Part shown: in pieces, positions 9,228-16,096 of the stretch | How the letters are laid out: the number at the start of each line of letters is the position of its first letter | How positions within the stretch are numbered: position 1 is the stretch's first letter | Source: Alphaproteobacteria bacterium | GTDB lineage: Bacteria > Pseudomonadota > Alphaproteobacteria > Micavibrionales > Micavibrionaceae | NCBI GenBank assembly: GCA_028282385.1 | Contig: JANQIB010000009.1 | Location: 1 to 61,550, forward strand | Length of the DNA stretch: 61,550 bases | Reading direction: 5' to 3' | Notes under the pieces: model-generated | Told to the model about the DNA's origin: nothing | Seen by the model: the letters and a program-made list of their open reading frames with translations, nothing else | Databases searched by the model: none | Translations under genes and position numbers: made by a program

Positions 9228-9674
9228 TTATTTACTGGGAGGGTTAATTTTAACGGGAATTGATCTTAATATCTCCCAATCTTCTTCTTCATTGTTACGA
9301 AAGCACACCTCAATATTACCTTCATGTTTTAATGCAATAGGCAATCCTACGAACTTAAATGCTGAAAGTTCATTTGGAGAAAGAATTTTAGGCACATTTA
9401 CATTCGCATTGATTAGAATTTCTTCTTTTTCAGGGTTAACGATTTTAAAATCTATTTTTGCATTACCAGTTTCTTTGGCTTCAAAAGGTACCCATAGGCT
9501 AAGATTTAAAACAGGAACTGTGCCAGATTTTAGTTCTTCTTCTGACGGGGAATTAATAGTTATGTTACCCTTATATATCCCAATAACAATTTCTTTCCCG
9601 TTCTTCTCTTCGCGAATATCATCGCAAAGAATTGCAAGAATTGGTCTTATTCGTAATTGTTTTTGCTCAGACAT
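9228..9674 (-). CDS. DUF6941-like beta-sandwich protein
   Basis: The 148-residue protein opens with RPILAILCDDIREE and VIGIYKGNITI, which I associate with the DUF6941 family of unknown function (typically LLCDDIRxE...GVYxGDI). The rest is beta-rich and ends in basic residues, without a signal or membrane segment. It is the last gene of a three-gene minus-strand operon: its ATG follows the antitoxin-like gene's stop codon with no gap. It may be a third component of the toxin-antitoxin cassette or simply cargo. Confidence 0.65.
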   Translation of the reverse strand: MSEQKQLRIRPILAILCDDIREEKNGKEIVIGIYKGNITINSPSEEELKSGTVPVLNLSLWVPFEAKETGNAKIDFKIVNPEKEEILINANVNVPKILSPNELSAFKFVGLPIALKHEGNIEVCFRNNEEEDWEILRSIPVKINPPSK

Positions 9675-10121
9675 TTAGTTTCTTATTTCGCTGCTTGTTG
9701 TAGGTCTTGTATTGTTCTCAATAGAGGTAACAATTTCTATATTATTAATTTCAGTAGATGGCTTCTCTTCCAATGAAAAGTTGTCACTAGCAGTATAGTT
9801 TCTTTTTGGGATATGGTTGAAATCGATGATTTGAAAATCGATCTCTCCTCCATAAATTGCTAAAACTAGGTCGCTAATGGTGTCCAAAGTCCAGTTTCCC
9901 GGAGCTGCAAGAATTCTAGTGATTTGCTCGGGCCTTTTATTCATTCGGCGGGCAAGTTGTGCTCTTGAAAAGCCTTCTTTTTCTTTTTCCCAAAAACCTC
10001 TAATGATTTTGTCATACAATCTACCCTTCTGTCTTTCTTGAAAATAGTCATACGTATCTTCTGGAATAGTGGCTAGATTATCCAATACTTCATTCAGAAT
10101 GGGCGTCCGTGAGATATTCAT
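9675..10121 (-). CDS. HTH antitoxin-like protein (HigA/Xre type)
   Basis: Residues about 50-95 form a helix-turn-helix: FSRAQLARRMNKRPEQITRI followed by WTLDTISDLVLAIYGGEI, the pattern of Xre-type antitoxins. The C-terminal 50 residues are polar and probably disordered, as in toxin-neutralising tails. The gene overlaps the upstream toxin-like gene by 32 bases, giving the toxin-first order typical of higBA. Three related palindromes upstream of the operon (10587-10665) are likely binding sites for autorepression. Confidence 0.72.
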   Translation of the reverse strand: MNISRTPILNEVLDNLATIPEDTYDYFQERQKGRLYDKIIRGFWEKEKEGFSRAQLARRMNKRPEQITRILAAPGNWTLDTISDLVLAIYGGEIDFQIIDFNHIPKRNYTASDNFSLEEKPSTEINNIEIVTSIENNTRPTTSSEIRN

Positions 10122-10593
10122 GAATACTCTCTCCTTTCATTGAGTTATAGGTAGGGAAAAGTTTTCTCCACTCGGCTTTACATCTTCTAATTTCTGTTTT
10201 CCATGGTCTTGAAATCGCTCTACCGAGCAGTCCCCTATATTCCCAGCTTAAAGCTATAAACACGTCCTGTTCGGCAAATTGCCCAAAAATTCTAATTGCA
10301 GGTAAGGGAGTTGCAACTCTCATATCCCAGATTCCATCGCGTTGCGGTTTCAAAAGAGACATGTGACATTTACGATTATGACCTACGCTCACAACTCTAC
10401 CAGAAACAAATTGGTCCATAATGCTTTGTATACTTCCCTTTTTTGCTTCAGCTTTCGTATGGCCTTCTAACAAAGAACATACGGAAGGTGTCAAATACAG
10501 CGCCCTAATCATAGGATCACCCGGAAATAAGGGCTCATAAACTTTAAGCCTTCCTTCCGCAGTATGTGATTTAAGCATATCATTTATTGACAT
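10090..10593 (-). CDS. RelE/HigB-like toxin candidate
   Basis: The 167-residue protein has a beta-strand core resembling RelE-fold toxins: WDMRVATPLPAIRIFG, then FAEQDVFIALSWEYRGLLG, then a helix WKTEIRRCKAEWRKLFPTY. The assignment rests on this pattern plus its position just upstream of, and overlapping, an Xre-type gene, so it is partly inference. The start codon overlaps the first of three operator palindromes and has no close ribosome site, which suggests a very short leader. The natural target would be ribosome-associated mRNA if the fold is right. Confidence 0.6.
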   Translation of the reverse strand: MSINDMLKSHTAEGRLKVYEPLFPGDPMIRALYLTPSVCSLLEGHTKAEAKKGSIQSIMDQFVSGRVVSVGHNRKCHMSLLKPQRDGIWDMRVATPLPAIRIFGQFAEQDVFIALSWEYRGLLGRAISRPWKTEIRRCKAEWRKLFPTYNSMKGESIHEYLTDAHSE

Positions 10594-10665
10594 TTAAGTC
10601 AATACCTTTGTTGATTTATAAGTCAAGTATACCCACTTTCTATCACAACTTGATTTATAAATCAA
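10587..10665. promoter_or_regulatory. Operator cluster of the toxin-antitoxin operon (three palindromes)
   Basis: Three 16-base dyads of the form TTGA-N8-TCAA occur at 10587-10602 (TTGACATTTAAGTCAA), 10611-10626 (TTGATTTATAAGTCAA) and 10650-10665 (TTGATTTATAAATCAA, a perfect palindrome). The first covers the toxin start codon. This is the layout expected for cooperative autorepression by an Xre antitoxin. Confidence 0.65.
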
Positions 10666-10694
10666 TGTTTATGATTTACCTCTAAAAATATGTA

Positions 10695-10723
10695 TTTGGC
10701 ATACAATTTGGCATACATTTTTT
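10695..10723. repeat. Right arm-type direct repeat of the tRNA-Phe mini-island
   Basis: Identical over 29 bases to 9158-9186 and in the same orientation; tandem TTTGGCATACA units followed by six T. Confidence 0.7.
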
Positions 10724-10786
10724 GATTTTTATGCATTGCAGTAAAATTTTTTTCGTGTATTTATAGCGCCTTACAGGTGTCCGACC

Positions 10787-10821
10787 AGTGGTGCCGCACG
10801 GGCTCTGGGCACCACTTTTTC
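10787..10821 (+). terminator. Hairpin with T-tract at the right end of the mini-island
   Basis: AGTGGTGCC (10787-10795) pairs with GGCACCACT (10808-10816) around a 12-base loop and is followed by a T-run. The 3' arm lies within the right attachment repeat, so the hairpin exists only because the island end abuts it. It may act as a rho-independent terminator, or the dyad may reflect paired core-type integrase sites. Confidence 0.5.
10801..10814. repeat. Right attachment repeat of the mini-island
   Basis: GGCTCTGGGCACCA, identical to the last 14 bases of tRNA-Phe at 9083-9096. Confidence 0.7.
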
Positions 10822-10876
10822 TAAAAATTTAAAAGAGTACGCTTTAGACCTCTTAGCAACGATAAGGAGTTTGCTT

Positions 10877-11050
10877 ATGCTACGCGATATTGTCTGGGCG
10901 GCTTTCCGCCGTGATGTGGAAAGCCGGGAAGAAGATAACAAAGGCGATGAAACCGGTGAGAGCGCTGATGGCGCGGCAGAGACAGGCGGTTTTGATGCCA
11001 AAACAATGGATAACGGGAATTATCCCGCCTATTTGTACCATTTCAATTAA
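10877..11050 (+). CDS. Small acidic hypothetical protein (57 aa)
   Basis: An AAGGAG site lies seven bases before the ATG, and the frame is open for 57 codons, ending five bases from the convergent infA stop. The protein begins MLRDIVWAAFRRDVES and is rich in Asp, Glu and Gly in the middle. It has no recognisable family, membrane segment or signal. The good ribosome site and snug fit support it being real. Confidence 0.5.
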   Translation: MLRDIVWAAFRRDVESREEDNKGDETGESADGAAETGGFDAKTMDNGNYPAYLYHFN

Positions 11051-11055
11051 ATCGG

Positions 11056-11274
11056 TTATTTTTCGCGGAAAATGATCCGGCCCTTGGTCAGATCATAAGG
11101 CGTCATTTCGACAATAACCGTGTCGCCCTGCAGCACGCGGATGCGGTGCTTGCGCATCTTGCCGGCGGCATGGGCCAGGATTTCATGGTCATTTTCGAGC
11201 TTCACCCGGAACATTGCGTTCGGGAGGATCTCGGTCACAACACCTTTAAATTCAAGCAGGTCTTCTTTAGCCAT
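11056..11274 (-). CDS. infA: Translation initiation factor IF-1
   Basis: IF-1 is the 72-residue OB-fold factor that occupies the ribosomal A site during initiation. The sequence is canonical: [20 protein letters not shown], then [20 protein letters not shown], then [13 protein letters not shown]. Length matches the family exactly. In many alphaproteobacteria infA lies directly upstream of maf; here it is on the opposite strand, separated from maf-rng by the tRNA-Phe mini-island. Confidence 0.97.
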   Translation of the reverse strand: MAKEDLLEFKGVVTEILPNAMFRVKLENDHEILAHAAGKMRKHRIRVLQGDTVIVEMTPYDLTKGRIIFREK

Positions 11275-11369
11275 AGTTTTCCTTTACTTAAGGTTTTCCT
11301 ATATACGCCGGGCGCTTGCGGAATGCAAACAGCTTTTTGTTTGACAGTTAAATAAGAAGAGTCTAATAA

Positions 11370-11564
11370 ATGATTATGACTAAAAAACATACATTTGGAA
11401 ATCCGCTCAAACCCAAATCCGGGTCCGGGATAAAGACTGTTTTTCATGACCCAAATCGTGTGAGGGCTTCAGATATTCCAGATCCATTGCATGAACGTCA
11501 GAGGCAGGAAGCGCTTCGTGATTACCATATAAGAAAGTACGCACACAAATCATCAACGCCATAA
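11370..11564 (+). CDS. Small basic hypothetical protein (64 aa)
   Basis: The 64-residue product is basic and hydrophilic (TFGNPLKPKSGSGIKTVF near the start, LHERQRQEALRDYHIRKYAH near the end). An AAGAAGAG stretch lies upstream. A second ATG at 11376 is an equally good start. Its 3' end overlaps the convergent UPF0262 gene by 12 bases. No family is recognised. Confidence 0.45.
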   Translation: MIMTKKHTFGNPLKPKSGSGIKTVFHDPNRVRASDIPDPLHERQRQEALRDYHIRKYAHKSSTP

Positions 11565-12032
11565 GCGCGGCTGGTCCAGGTGCAGAACGCAAATAAGGGT
11601 AAAGAGACGGCGCGCCGTATCGTGATCCATCTCGATTTTATCTTTCAGCCGCTCAATTAACAGATCTGCTGCCTCGTTATGAAGACCCCGCCGGGCCATG
11701 TCGATTGGCTCCAGCTTGGAGTGAATTCCTTCTGCCCGTACTTTCTCATAAGCTTCGATCATCAGGAAGTAATCCTTTACGATACGCCTGTACGGGCTCA
11801 GAGATAGCATGAAGGCCGGCAAGTCCTCCTCATTTGCGTTTTTTATTTGTAAAACAAAATAGTTATTGCAGATTGATAATTCTAAACGGTACGGACCGTT
11901 ATTGTCATTTAAGGGTTGGAAAGCGCTTTCACGGATCAGGTCGGCAATCGCCGTATCACGTTCATTACTCATCCGCACGGGAGCCTTTTCTTCATGCGGA
12001 TAAATCAGCTTAATCTCGCTCAGAGCATTCAT
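11553..12032 (-). CDS. UPF0262 family protein
   Basis: The 159-residue protein shows the family pattern: [68 protein letters not shown] and a C-terminal [17 protein letters not shown]0262 is an alphaproteobacterial family of unknown biochemical function, usually found among histidine-biosynthesis genes. Here its ATG overlaps the hisG stop by four bases, so the two are co-transcribed and coupled. Confidence 0.9.
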   Translation of the reverse strand: MNALSEIKLIYPHEEKAPVRMSNERDTAIADLIRESAFQPLNDNNGPYRLELSICNNYFVLQIKNANEEDLPAFMLSLSPYRRIVKDYFLMIEAYEKVRAEGIHSKLEPIDMARRGLHNEAADLLIERLKDKIEMDHDTARRLFTLICVLHLDQPRLWR

Positions 12033-12688
12033 GAGTCACCGGCGGCGGCACGGAATTTTTCAATCCAGATGCTAATTTCATCAGGCATGGTTTTGAGTGC
12101 CTTGCGTGAAACAATCAGCCGGGAGCTGACATCGAGGATTTTTTCAACTTCGACAAGACCATTGGCTTTCAGGGTTGAACCTGTTGAGACCAGGTCAACA
12201 ATCCGCTTGGCAAGCCCCATACTAGGGGCGAGCTCCATCGCGCCGGACAGCTTGATACATTCAGCCTGCACGCCGCGCGCGGCAAAATGCCTGCGGGTCA
12301 GGTTTGGATATTTGGTAGCCACGCGGATATGGCTCCAGCGGCGCGGGTCTTCCCCGGCAGCTTCTTCTTCTTGCATGGCCACAGACAGCCGGCAGGCACC
12401 GATTTTGAGGTCAACCGGGGCATAGAGGCTCTCATACTCAAATTCTTCAATGACGTCATTGCCTGCCACGCCGAGATGCGCTGCGCCAAAAGCGGTAAAA
12501 GTCGCCGCGTCAAAAGCCCGTACGCGGATGATGTCGAGATTTGGATGATTGGTTGTGAAACGCAGTTTCCGGCTGTCTTTTTCAAAAAAGTCCTGTTCCG
12601 GCGCAATATCACAGACTGCCAGCAGCGGCAGAAGTTCATCTAAAATACGGCCTTTGGGCACGGCCAGAATGAGTTTGTCTGATGTCAT
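12029..12688 (-). CDS. hisG: ATP phosphoribosyltransferase, short form
   Basis: HisG condenses ATP with PRPP, the first step of histidine synthesis. [18 protein letters not shown] at the start, [16 protein letters not shown] and the PRPP-loop region [19 protein letters not shown] are recognisable. At 219 residues it is the short form without the C-terminal regulatory domain; such enzymes require the HisRS-like partner HisZ, which is not in this window. UPF0262 follows with a four-base overlap. Confidence 0.93.
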   Translation of the reverse strand: MTSDKLILAVPKGRILDELLPLLAVCDIAPEQDFFEKDSRKLRFTTNHPNLDIIRVRAFDAATFTAFGAAHLGVAGNDVIEEFEYESLYAPVDLKIGACRLSVAMQEEEAAGEDPRRWSHIRVATKYPNLTRRHFAARGVQAECIKLSGAMELAPSMGLAKRIVDLVSTGSTLKANGLVEVEKILDVSSRLIVSRKALKTMPDEISIWIEKFRAAAGDS

Positions 12689-12799
12689 CAGGGGCTATAA
12701 ACCATATTCTGAAGCGCGTTTGAATAGTTTTGTGTGGCACCTGGGGCTTTTCAACAAGGCTAACATCCATTAGTTCGTTTTTCCTGTTTTTTTAAAGGT

Positions 12800-13513
12800 C
12801 TAATTTTGAGGGGAAGGGGAGCAGTCAGATACAATGAGCTGCAGCGGGGGGTGCGTGGCCTTTTTCTGTCCGGTGCGAGCGCGTATGCTGTCGACTTGTT
12901 GCTCTGCCTGACCTAACAAATATTGAAGCTGTTTTCCAATAGCCGGGGCATGAGGGATAAGACTGCGGATAGCCGGAAGGTCAATTTCCAATAACCGGGA
13001 TATCTCATGAAAGCAAAGATTTTCCGGGTGCTCTACTATTTCGTTTAAGTCTATAAAAGCGTCCAGACAGGCAATGAATAGGCTAGCCGGTTCGCAACCA
13101 GCTTTGTAGCCCCATGTCTGCAAGCTTAGAGATTCTTCAACATAAAGGCTGGCTCGATCTAAAACATCATCATCAAATCCGGGGGTTTTATTTTCGGGAA
13201 ACTCGCCTATACGAAAAAGAGACGGATGACAAAGTGCCGCAATGGCTACAGATTCATAGTAATAGGGTTTTTCTTCAAAAAACAGATCAGCATAAACAGA
13301 AAAAATATCGTAACGGGGTTTGATATATTCATGTGTTTCCCGGAGGGCATGCTGACGGTTTGGGATAGAGCGTTTTGGTCCAAGATCATCCAGATTTTCA
13401 TGAAACAAAAAGCGTATGGCAGCGCATAAATTTCGTTCTTCTCGTGGGATGCCCAGATCCTGAAGAAGAATATCCGCATTGAAATTGCTAATCAAAGGAA
13501 CAGTATCACTCAT
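12800..13513 (-). CDS. Hypothetical protein (237 aa)
   Basis: A soluble, mainly helical acidic protein without a signal peptide, membrane helix or motif I recognise. Its C-terminal third contains LGQAEQQVDSIRARTGQKK, a possible amphipathic helix, followed by a polar tail. It sits between hisG and murA on the same strand; murA, lying upstream of it, ends 16 bases before its start, so it may be transcribed from the murA-dcd promoter. Confidence 0.6.
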   Translation of the reverse strand: MSDTVPLISNFNADILLQDLGIPREERNLCAAIRFLFHENLDDLGPKRSIPNRQHALRETHEYIKPRYDIFSVYADLFFEEKPYYYESVAIAALCHPSLFRIGEFPENKTPGFDDDVLDRASLYVEESLSLQTWGYKAGCEPASLFIACLDAFIDLNEIVEHPENLCFHEISRLLEIDLPAIRSLIPHAPAIGKQLQYLLGQAEQQVDSIRARTGQKKATHPPLQLIVSDCSPSPQN

Positions 13514-13529
13514 TTTATACTTTCAGACT

Positions 13530-14786
13530 TTATCCTTTAAGTCGCTCAATCTCCGCGCCGACATTGCCGAGCTTGGCAACGATATCTTCGTAGCCGCGGT
13601 CAAGATGGTAGATCCGGTTGACGGTGGTTTCTCCGTCTGCGACAAGACCTGCGAGAATAAGAGAAACGGAAGCACGCAGATCGGTCGCCATAACCTCCGC
13701 GCCTTTCAGTTTATCGACGCCGCGCACCAGCGCCGTATTTCCCTGCACGGTAATATTTGCGCCCATGCGGATCAGCTCCGGGACATGCATGAAGCGGTTT
13801 TCAAAAATGGTTTCCGTGACCATCCCCGCGCCCTCGCACAAGGTCAGCATGGTCATAAACTGGGCTTGTAGATCGGTGGGAAAGCCAGGGTAAGGCTCGG
13901 TCATAATGTCCACGCCTTTGAGCTTGGACCCGTTGCGGTGAACAAGCACATCTGCGCCGTCCTGTTTGATCTCGACCCCGGCCAGTTCAAGGCGGGCGAT
14001 CAGGGCGGAGAGAAAGTCAGTCCGGGTATTTTGCAGCCGGACTTGCCCGCCGCAAAGGCCAACCGCGCACATATAAGTGCCGGTTTCAATCCGGTCGGCA
14101 ACAACGTCATGGACCGCACCTTTCAGCTTGTCGACGCCCTGGATCCGGATTTCCGGGGTGCCGAGCCCCTCAATTTGTGCGCCCATTTTAATCAGCGCTT
14201 CGCCCTGGTCGACAATTTCGGGCTCGCGCGCCGCGTTCTTAAGGATTGTTTCCCCTTTGGCCAGCGTGGCCGCCATCATCAGGTTTTCTGTTGCGCCGAC
14301 GGAAGAGACCGGGAAATTAATGACCGCGCCGGTGAGTCCTTTTGGCGCTTTTGCTTTGATGTAGCCGCCATCAAGATCGATTTCTGCGCCCATGGCTTTC
14401 AGGCCCTGAATATGCAGATCGACCGGGCGTCCGCCAAGTGCGCAGCCGCCGGGCAGGGAGACCTCCGCCTGCCCGTGACGGGCGAGCAGGGGGCCAAGAA
14501 CAATGACACTGGCGCGCATTTTACGGACAAGGTCATAAGGCGCGATATGCGAGGTAATATCTTTTGTGCGCAAAATCGCCACGCCATCCGAGCGCAGAGC
14601 CACTGTCATCCCCAGATGGTTGAGCACCTGCGCGAGTGTGCGCACATCAATAAGAGAGTTCGGCATATTGGTGAACTGCACCGGTTCATCGGTCAGCAGC
14701 GCAGCGCACATATGTTTCAGTGCCGCGTTCTTTGCGCCGCTAATCGGGATATCACCTTTCAGACGCGCTCCGCCCACCACGCGCAT
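13530..14786 (-). CDS. murA: UDP-N-acetylglucosamine 1-carboxyvinyltransferase
   Basis: MurA transfers enolpyruvate from PEP to UDP-GlcNAc, the first committed step of peptidoglycan synthesis. MRVVGGARLKGDIPISGAKN at the N-terminus, PGGCALGGRPVDLH with the catalytic Cys, and the C-terminal YHLDRGYEDIVAKL are diagnostic. The ATG at 14786 gives 418 residues, the family size. The frame stays open to 14984, so a longer start (for example 14921) overlapping dcd is possible; a GGAGG lies about 22 bases before the chosen ATG. Confidence 0.92.
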   Translation of the reverse strand: MRVVGGARLKGDIPISGAKNAALKHMCAALLTDEPVQFTNMPNSLIDVRTLAQVLNHLGMTVALRSDGVAILRTKDITSHIAPYDLVRKMRASVIVLGPLLARHGQAEVSLPGGCALGGRPVDLHIQGLKAMGAEIDLDGGYIKAKAPKGLTGAVINFPVSSVGATENLMMAATLAKGETILKNAAREPEIVDQGEALIKMGAQIEGLGTPEIRIQGVDKLKGAVHDVVADRIETGTYMCAVGLCGGQVRLQNTRTDFLSALIARLELAGVEIKQDGADVLVHRNGSKLKGVDIMTEPYPGFPTDLQAQFMTMLTLCEGAGMVTETIFENRFMHVPELIRMGANITVQGNTALVRGVDKLKGAEVMATDLRASVSLILAGLVADGETTVNRIYHLDRGYEDIVAKLGNVGAEIERLKG

Positions 14787-14856
14787 CTTGTCCAGCCCGG
14801 ATGATTTGACCTCCGCGCTGATCAGCTCGATGGTTTGCGGTTCGTCCGCCTTCCCT

Positions 14857-15438
14857 TTAGCTTTTGATGCGGGGGAGGGTGACACCACGCTGTCCCATGT
14901 ATTTTCCTTTGCGGTCGGCATAACTGGTCTCGCAGGGGGTTGATCCTTTAAAAAACAAAAACTGACACAGCCCTTCGCCGGCATAGACTTTCGCCGGTAG
15001 CGGGGTTGTGTTTGAAACTTCCAGCGTCACATGGCCTTCCCAGCCGGGCTCTAAGGGGGTGACATTCACAATCAGTCCGCAGCGCGCATAGGTCGATTTG
15101 CCAAGGCAGATCACCAGCACGTCTTTGGGAATTTTAAAATATTCTACGGAGCGTGTGAGGGCAAAACTATTGGGTGGTACAATGCAGACATCTGTTTTGC
15201 GGTCGACAAAACTTTTTTCAGAAAAATCTTTTGGGTCGACAATGGCGTTATCGACATTGGTGAAAATTTTAAATTCATCGGAGCAGCGGGAATCGTAACC
15301 GTACGAACTCAGGCCGTAGGAGATTTTGCCTTCGGCTGTCTGCTTTTCAACAAACGGATCGATCATGCCTTCATTCAGGGCCAGGTCCCGGATCTGATGA
15401 TCGGCGAGAATACCCGGCAGGCCACCCGCGGCGGCCAT
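14857..15438 (-). CDS. dcd: dCTP deaminase
   Basis: Dcd deaminates dCTP to dUTP in thymidylate supply. [55 protein letters not shown] and the catalytic-Glu segment [10 protein letters not shown] are visible. I chose the ATG at 15438 because a GAGG precedes it and it starts just after the upstream small gene ends; an in-frame ATG at 15480 would overlap that gene. It probably forms an operon with murA downstream. Confidence 0.93.
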   Translation of the reverse strand: MAAAGGLPGILADHQIRDLALNEGMIDPFVEKQTAEGKISYGLSSYGYDSRCSDEFKIFTNVDNAIVDPKDFSEKSFVDRKTDVCIVPPNSFALTRSVEYFKIPKDVLVICLGKSTYARCGLIVNVTPLEPGWEGHVTLEVSNTTPLPAKVYAGEGLCQFLFFKGSTPCETSYADRKGKYMGQRGVTLPRIKS

Positions 15439-15454
15439 GCCCTCAATCTCATTC

Positions 15455-15595
15455 TCATTTGCTTTTTTCAGCTTTTGCATCTTTGTCTTCTCTTTGCCGC
15501 GCCTGGCTTTTGCGCTTTGCTAGATTATCCCGCAAAGCCTTGGCGCGCTCGTCTTCCTTGGACGGCATACTCAGTTTTTTATACTTATCGTCCAT
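15455..15595 (-). CDS. Small basic helical protein (46 aa)
   Basis: The 46-codon frame encodes a Lys/Arg/Ala-rich helix: [20 protein letters not shown], with many Lys and Glu near the end. Short proteins of the form ALRxNLxRRKxQxR are common just upstream of murA/dcd in alphaproteobacteria, usually annotated as hypothetical. It ends 16 bases before the dcd start on the same strand. Function unknown. Confidence 0.6.
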   Translation of the reverse strand: MDDKYKKLSMPSKEDERAKALRDNLAKRKSQARQREDKDAKAEKSK

Positions 15596-15711
15596 TTATG
15601 GTCGAATTTTGTTCTGTTTACGAAATAATCTTGGATTTATAGACGAAAAGGGACTTCAAATACCAGTCTTTTTGGTGTAAAGCCTCAAGGTCCCTGTGGA
15701 CGGGACAGGAT

Positions 15712-15751
<40 letters not shown>

Positions 15752-16096
15752 CAAAGTCAATATTTTTATTTCCGTCTCTACCCTATAATTCACAAGGGTT
15801 TTAGAATTTTCTCAAAACCAGAAGATGTAAGACCCCACTCATTCCCCACTTTTAGAATCAAATAATCTCAAAGAGTTATCGTTTTTTCCGAAATATTTCT
15901 GACTGAAAAAACTTTATCTCGAAGGGGGAGGGGAAAAAATAAGGGGGCATCAAAGATAGTAAATAAGCCTGTTTAAAAAATTTGATGTATTTTTCTCTAG
16001 GTTGCAGTATCTTGTTCATTGCACCCTATTATTATTGTTTCTATCCTAGAAGCTATTGGCTTTCGGTTAAATCTCAACAGTTAAAGAGAGTAAATT
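15752..16096. other. Left end of the element, non-coding
   Basis: This 345-base AT-rich stretch separates attL from the OLD-family gene. It contains the left integrase arm repeat (15832-15852) and a purine-rich tract near 15922-15948. A promoter for the gene at 16097 should lie in its last 100 bases; I cannot assign -35/-10 boxes with confidence. I see no convincing small gene. Confidence 0.6.
15832..15852. repeat. Left arm-type repeat of the 9.4 kb element
   Basis: A tandem CCCCACT motif (CCCCACT-CAT-TCCCCACTTT). It matches 24987-25007 at 20 of 21 positions in the same orientation, so it is a probable arm-binding site of the element's integrase. Confidence 0.72.

Larger units (their letters stand above)
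9083..10814. mobile_element. Mini-island at tRNA-Phe without an integrase (toxin-antitoxin cargo)
   Basis: The 3' end of tRNA-Phe, GGCTCTGGGCACCA (9083-9096), is repeated exactly at 10801-10814. Just inside both ends is a perfect 29-bp direct repeat made of two tandem TTTGGCATACA-type units (9158-9186 and 10695-10723). An attachment core in a tRNA 3' end plus tandem arm repeats is how tyrosine-integrase islands are built, yet only three genes fit inside and none is an integrase. It is either a remnant or a non-autonomous passenger moved by an integrase elsewhere. The segment is clearly more AT-rich than rng or infA. Confidence 0.72.

Noticed and set aside
9158-10723. CRISPR-like repeats (TTTGGCATACA and CCCCACT tandem units)
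   Set aside because: Only two units per site, no regular spacers and no cas genes; position just inside island ends fits integrase arm sites.
10771-11001. 76-codon minus-strand frame across the mini-island right end
   Set aside because: Ser/Arg-rich, overlaps the better-supported 57-codon gene with an AAGGAG site on the plus strand.
13938-14804. 288-codon plus-strand frame opposite murA
   Set aside because: Antisense to a clear murA with no motif; a shadow caused by codon bias.
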